Under the pieces are notes generated by a model. The model did no database searches. It worked only from the letters and a program-made list of their open reading frames with translations, and was not told the origin of the DNA. From the NCBI GenBank assembly GCA_029851415.1, contig CM056742.1, positions 155,749,121 to 155,813,120 of the forward strand: 64,000 nt of DNA, given 5' to 3'. Every line of letters starts with the position of its first letter. Position 1 is the stretch's first letter. Positions 58,721 through 64,000 of this stretch are shown here, piece by piece. The translations under genes were made by a program, and so were the position numbers. This stretch comes from Eretmocerus hayati (Eukaryota; Arthropoda; Insecta; Hymenoptera; Aphelinidae).

Positions 58721-60499
58721 GCGACAGATTCCGCACTGGACGGTCGTCGAACTCACAACTCATCAACTATAATGAGAATCCCAAAGAAATTCAGTATCAA
58801 GATATGTTGATTGATAAACCAAGAGGTCACTCAAATCATCATGAAAAATACTTTTGTTTTATTTATAAAGAATTCTCCGCTAAAGAGAGCTTGTAGCGTT
58901 GGCGGAAGCTCAAGTGAAAAGAATAAGAGCCACAAGCAACGGTGCACAGAGCCAACACTTGACATGAGCGTGAAACACTTGAGCGCCAAACGATTCCGCT
59001 TTTACACCGCAAAGTTGAAAGTTACATATGCAAGCAGTGTATAATGCATCGCAAACCAAAGCAGAAGACAGAAAGTCCGGGCAGAATTATGTGAATCTGC
59101 GCCACAGTCCGCGGTCACGGCCATTGTGTAGCTCTCTGATGGCATGGGCTCGTCTATACACATGGCCGATGTACTACTAATTAAATTACTCGGCTATGTA
59201 GAGCCATGAGCCACGTGTGTGTCCCTATACGATATGCCGATAGCAACGTGCGTCCCTTGCCATCATGTAGTTCACCGTCACGATCACACATCGTACATGT
59301 ATGGACTATAGTCATACGGTAATCGATGAGGGTGTCGCGGGATATTTGCTTTATCTGTATACATTAGCTCTGGCTATCCTAGTTGGGTTTGTATAGATAC
59401 GTATAATACGGATGTATGTATGCTCGCACCCAATCGAGGCTAATGGCCGGCTGATCGCGTGCCGGTGCAGTTTGCGAACCACAGATCAAGCATTTCTGCA
59501 CGCTTATATATTACGGGTTGTGCAGGCGAGCTTATTATACACTCACACCCATCATCTCTCTAAATTTATGGTACATACTGGTGTGACTGATGTTATTTTG
59601 GTGAGCTTAAGATCTTCATTCGGATAGAATTAGTACCTTGCGTATTGAATTTTACTATTACATAGAGGAATATGATCCACTTATCTGGATATGTAATTGA
59701 TCGTGCAAATTAGTTGCCGACAGCAGAGCTTATTTAGAAAGAGGTGAATAATAAAACCATACAGAATAATAAAACCATTCGATCATCCGTTAAATTGAAC
59801 AGTTTTACCGTAAAAATCGTGATTCTGGGCCGATTAGTAAAATTCCATTATATTCTCCATTGACTAATGCAATTTTCTCTCATCGATTAATGGTTATTGT
59901 CGCGAGAATGTGTTAAAATCGTTTAGTGAGGGTACGAAATCGATCCTAGTTTCGAATCCAACAAGCCGAGAAATCTACAAGTAACTATGGCAATCTGCAA
60001 CTATTTTTCAAAAAAATCTCGCGCCTTCAACATATAGAGAAAGATATTTCAATCGTCTAGCGACGAATGTCGCAAAACGAGCAAATTTCATTCTCCAAAC
60101 AGGAAATCAATTATAGAGTAATTGTGGCAATTAGTTTATGGGCAGCTGAGCTGGGAGCCGAGTGACCATTGCTGTGATCAAGAATCGCATCACGTGAGCG
60201 AGAAATAGATCACTCCGCGCGGAAGTATGTTATGTGACCCTTCTGCGTATAACACCCGCGTATCAAGGTTTGTGACCCACGTCCATGTCACAATCCATGC
60301 ACAAGCATTCTCGTTTCATGGTGTTTTCCACCACTGAATTCGCGTGACCGGGAAATGGGTCGTGTGACCATTTTCCGTATCAAAGTGCATATGCCGACCG
60401 GTATGTAATGTAGTCGCGCCACCCGACTCAACAACTGTTTTCCCAGAATGATCGTCGATGGGACTAAGCTTTGCCCGAACTTGGAAGTTACGTAGGGGT
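58721..60499. other. Unassigned sequence
   Basis: No gene supported by motif or splice structure. Confidence 0.4.
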
Positions 60500-60860
60500 T
60501 TCAACATTCTGGGACGAAACTCACTAAAAGAGGTCTTCACATCCGAATTACGGATTAGGCTGAAATTCTGAGAATGGTCCCCTTTCAACACAAAAAGACG
60601 ATGTCCAAAATTGTAGACCTCAAAACGCTCAAGCGATTTCAAGCTACATTTTCGGACATTAGCATTGTCCCTTAGGCCTATGTTGAAAATTATATGCATA
60701 AATAGGTATACATGCAATGACGATGTCTGGAGGTGTGGCTCGAAAACGCTTGAGCGTTAGGTTCGCGTATTTATGTGCTTGAAGAAGACTATTCCCAGAA
60801 TTTCAGCCAAATCCATGATCCGAATGAGAAGACCTCTCTTTGGTGAGCCCGGATTTGGCC
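60500..60860. mobile_element. Small inverted pair of a repeat family
   Basis: The complement of 60510-60650 matches 60740-60850. Shared blocks are AAACGCTTGAGCGTT-type sequence, CAGAATTTCAGCC with AATCC, and GTGAAGACCTCTTTTAGTGA against GAGAAGACCTCTCTTTGGTG. The same blocks occur in the arms of 35737-37322, so both belong to one family. Open frames across it are by-products. Confidence 0.6.
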
Positions 60861-62935
60861 TCAACTACTCACTCCAAAAACGTGAAGTTAATGAAAAAGA
60901 AAGAGTTTTCGATTGGATCACCAGCTCCAATTACATACTCTCGAAAAATCTCATGATCATTGAAGTTATGCGGGAATCTCGGCGTGCTGGGACCAAACCG
61001 GATCCGGATTCGGCTTCAGCAACTCCCAAAACAAGAAACACGTGGAGAAAGATAAGATTAGTATATTTAATTACAAACCCCGAGCATAACTGTACAATCA
61101 TGGTTTTTTGAACATAAGTCAAAATCTCGACGTGCAACACTTGACTAAACGAAAATTCAGGTTCAGCGACCCCATGAGCATGAATGTATAACATAGTCTG
61201 GGAGGTTGGTGAGAACTTTTTTCTTCCCTGTGGTTTTGGAAAAATTTACCTCGCTCGAACTGTTTTCCGGGAAAGCGAATTGATTTCTCAGAATGTCTTG
61301 AAAGTCCGAAGTCGAATGTGATTTTTTTTAACCACTTAAATTATTTTGAAAACAAATCATGAGCTGAATTTCAGCCACCCAGCTATGAGGATTTTATCTA
61401 ACAACATCATCATCCACGGCATTTACACTGTGGATGCAATGGCCCGAGGCAATATTACAGTCTAAAGAAATGAGACATGCTCCAAAGTAAAGATTCTCTG
61501 TCAAATACCTAACACCACAAGTGTGAATTTGAGCTAAGCTGTAGCACACATTATACCCCCTCATTTGAATCTCGATAGGAGTCAGCTCGTTCATGCACGA
61601 GCAGTCTTCTCTAAAAAGGTAAAATTACGCGAGAGGAGCGACCGCGGACGGAACCCACGGGGCGCCCCAACCGTATCCTTTATTCCCAATTAAAAGGAGA
61701 GTGGGATGGAAAGTTCAGGGTGGCGGGCAAGCGTCGCGTTCATTAATCCAACGCGTTACGAGCGCGCGAGGAATAGGGCCTTCAGCTCAGCTAATTGGAA
61801 AGAGGAGCAATAGCAAGTATCAGCCGACTCTTACGAGCAAACAGAACGGGGTGTTGTCGCAAGTCGATCTTCCAAGCCGATAAGCGGCTCGACACTTTTG
61901 CTTTAGGGGGCGGAGGCAGACACGCGGGCAATTCAGCCCTGAGGCCACGATAAATAAATACGCGACGGGGCTCCCCCTGATGATGCTGATGCATCGCGAG
62001 GGTCCTCGAGTATTTCCTTGTATTAATACGCATATAATGTATAAAAAAAAAAGTATAGTCGAGAGTTATCGGGTTGATGGTTGATTGGCATCTAGAAGCG
62101 TTGCCTGGAATTTGGTCAAGTTTTCGATAATTTGAGTGATTAAGATGAGAATGTGATGTAGTATGTGAAGCGCTATTGCTTCAGATCATATTTCGCTACT
62201 GCTTTATTGTCGACAATTCTTACTAAGAGGAGGAAATCAGAGATAAAGATCATTAATCATAAAATGAGAATTAATTCCTCAGACACTGACCTCTAGTCCA
62301 CGGTGTGCCTGAACGAAATTTTTTTCTACAGTGAAAATTCCCTCTGGGACTATTTTGGTTTCTGTTTCTACATATTTGGGGCATCATTTTCCCTCAAGAA
62401 TTAGAATCGCGGACTGAGCCCTTTTGAAGGAATGTCGTTTGAGACATTTTTCGAACCCAGTCTAGGAACGCCCAAGTAATATGGCTCATCCCTCGTTGGA
62501 TATGAGCCCAAAATCAAGTTTCCTCACTTTCTAACACTAGACTTCAGAAAATGTGACTGCTTGGGATCCTTTTGAGGCTTTTTGAGGTTGGGCATGTACC
62601 CTGAAAACCCTTCAAAAATGCAAAAAACCAATCTCTTGATGTCTCATTCAAGGTATGTGTCCTGGGACAATCAGGATGAAAAGTTTCAGCGAGCCGTGTT
62701 GTTTTGATAGCAACGCGACCTCGCTGTCTTTCTATGTAAAATCGCGTATCCACAACAAAGCAGTTCGTACACGCATACGCTCACACACACGCGCTCTCCG
62801 CGAGGCAGAAAATTAACATTACGCGCGGACGAAAATCACAAACGTTCGAGCCCTCGTGTAAACAAAATAAACGGGCACGGGTCCATATTTTTGACAAGGA
62901 ACAACACCCCGATCGGAAATTCCCCCGCGTCAACA
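60861..62935. other. Unassigned sequence
   Basis: No gene supported. GC content rises at 61620-61960 without a recognisable feature. Confidence 0.4.
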
Positions 62936-62939
62936 GAGC

Positions 62940-63067
62940 TTCCCCGCGGGGGCCCCGCGGGGCAAACCATACCTTCCCCGCGGGGTCCCGCGGGGCAAAT
63001 GTATGGAGAAGCATATAGAGGTGTAACGCTTTCCCCGCGGGGCCCCCGCAGGGCATCCCCGGGGCAA
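62940..63067. repeat. Three GC-rich hairpins, TTCCCCGCGGGG family
   Basis: Copies at about 62940-62965, 62972-62997 and 63031-63067 share TTCCCCGCGGGG...GGGGCAA. Each is a strong dyad of CCCCGCGGGG halves. The third copy is extended. The frames that run through are fortuitous Gly/Pro/Arg-rich readings. Confidence 0.8.
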
Positions 63068-63069
63068 TA

Positions 63070-64000
63070 TTCGCATAATGTACAAGTAATTTCTCATGAA
63101 AAATTTAGTATTTTTTTGGGCTTGTTTGTGATTACAACTCATGCCATTCCCCAAAAACTCAAGTAAGACTGTAAAAACGAGAGAGAACTTGGATAGATAT
63201 TTCTGTAGTCTGTGTTTACCTACTTCTGCTGTAAGGAGTTGGGATCTGGACTCTGCAGGTTGGTGGTGAGGAAATTTCTCTCCTTGGACTGAGATTTGAG
63301 TTAAAAGTGAGTTCTCAGTGATTTTAGAATATTGTGTGATCACCTGGAGGAAATTTCCCCCACAGTCACACATCTGCAGAAATGAGGTTAACTCAGAAAC
63401 ATTACGCAGGGATGTTATACTAAAGTGTTTTGATGCTTTTCGCACTCCATAACACAACTATCATAATCAACTCAAGCTACAGAATCAAGACCTGATGCTA
63501 TATTACAGGTGATACACACCCTCAGCCAATTTCTACTTCTCTGTAGAATATTACATGAAATGCAGGCATAGTGAAAATACTTGGAAAAAAATCTACGCTC
63601 AGTTATATCTGGCACTATTGAGCTTGCTTGTCCCAGTTTTGAAAAATGCTTTCTGCTTCACAGTGATGGGGAGTGCATGAATAATTGTCACAGCATCTTC
63701 AATGTGCCCTTGGAGTATTTCTCGCCTCCAATTCTCATGAACATTCATATTCTGTCATGAAGTTTCTTCAGAGCTTGAATATCTTTCTATAAGTCTTGGC
63801 TCTAAGTCGCTTACTTTATATTTCAGAATACTAATTGTAGAGTTAAGCATGATATAACTCATCATTACCAGAATATTCACAGAAAAATTAGTATATCCCT
63901 AGCTATCTTACTTTGCTATGCCACAAAAATTAATCAAGTGCAAGCATTTGGTACTTGGTCGAAAGGAAGTAGAAATTTAAAAATGTGACAGTAAACCAAT
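63070..64000. other. Unassigned sequence to the window end
   Basis: No coding, splice or repeat signal that I can support. A gene partly outside the window cannot be excluded. Confidence 0.35.

Noticed and set aside
60316..60717. 133-codon minus-strand frame as a gene
   Set aside because: Lies in an inverted-repeat family whose other copies do not keep the frame.
62940..63067. Short regular repeats resembling a CRISPR array
   Set aside because: Only three irregular palindromic copies, unequal spacing, no unique spacers of constant length, no cas genes, eukaryotic context.

Overview
The window looks like gene-poor, repeat-dense genomic DNA of an arthropod, most likely an insect. The evidence is spliced genes with short GT-AG introns, two pacifastin-type protease inhibitor genes (a fold described mainly from arthropods), and animal transposon families: ISL2EU, a CACTA/EnSpm-like element with a DUF4806-like partner, a piggyBac-type MITE and non-LTR retrotransposons. 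I cannot name the species. No tRNA, rRNA, CRISPR or prokaryotic operon was recognised.

Host genes. Two paralogous secreted inhibitors lie about 20 kb apart in opposite orientation: a minus-strand gene (5032-6229, predicted 140 aa) and a plus-strand gene (26226-28714, predicted 124 aa). They share a TATA box, 5' leader, signal peptide, first domain and intron phases. Each also carries, in intron 1, a decayed exon for a third domain, broken by different lesions in each copy. Their reactive-site residues differ.

Transposons with genes. (1) 8174-13994 is an ISL2EU-type element with 249-bp inverted termini, a decayed YqaJ/SWIM gene on + and a THAP-DDE transposase gene on -. A 903-bp fold-back MITE with a perfect 8-bp target duplication sits between the second and third catalytic residues of the transposase. 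The whole element seems to have landed in a gag-like relic. (2) 43055-50177 is a 7.1-kb CACTA/EnSpm-like element with inverted termini. Its two minus-strand genes (transposase, about 711 aa; DUF4806-like protein) show no stop or frameshift in the exons I could define. It is the least damaged mobile element here.

Non-LTR retrotransposon remains lie at 18158-18780 (-), 21540-22185 (+), 28866-29306 (+) and 35000-37700 (-); the last is split by a fold-back insertion.

Fold-back elements dominate the rest: 1785-2357, 2513-3071, 11152-12054, 14373-14791, 22670-24330 (with a piggyBac MITE inside), 29850-31083, 32343-33328, 34056-34263, 35737-37322, 38087-40724, 51730-53269, 54850-58717 (with another 2.2-kb fold-back inside) and 60500-60860. 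Two arrays (15345-17545 and 51423-54110) hold tandem units that switch orientation. Reading the nesting gives a relative order of insertion. The remaining stretches show nothing I can support as a gene.
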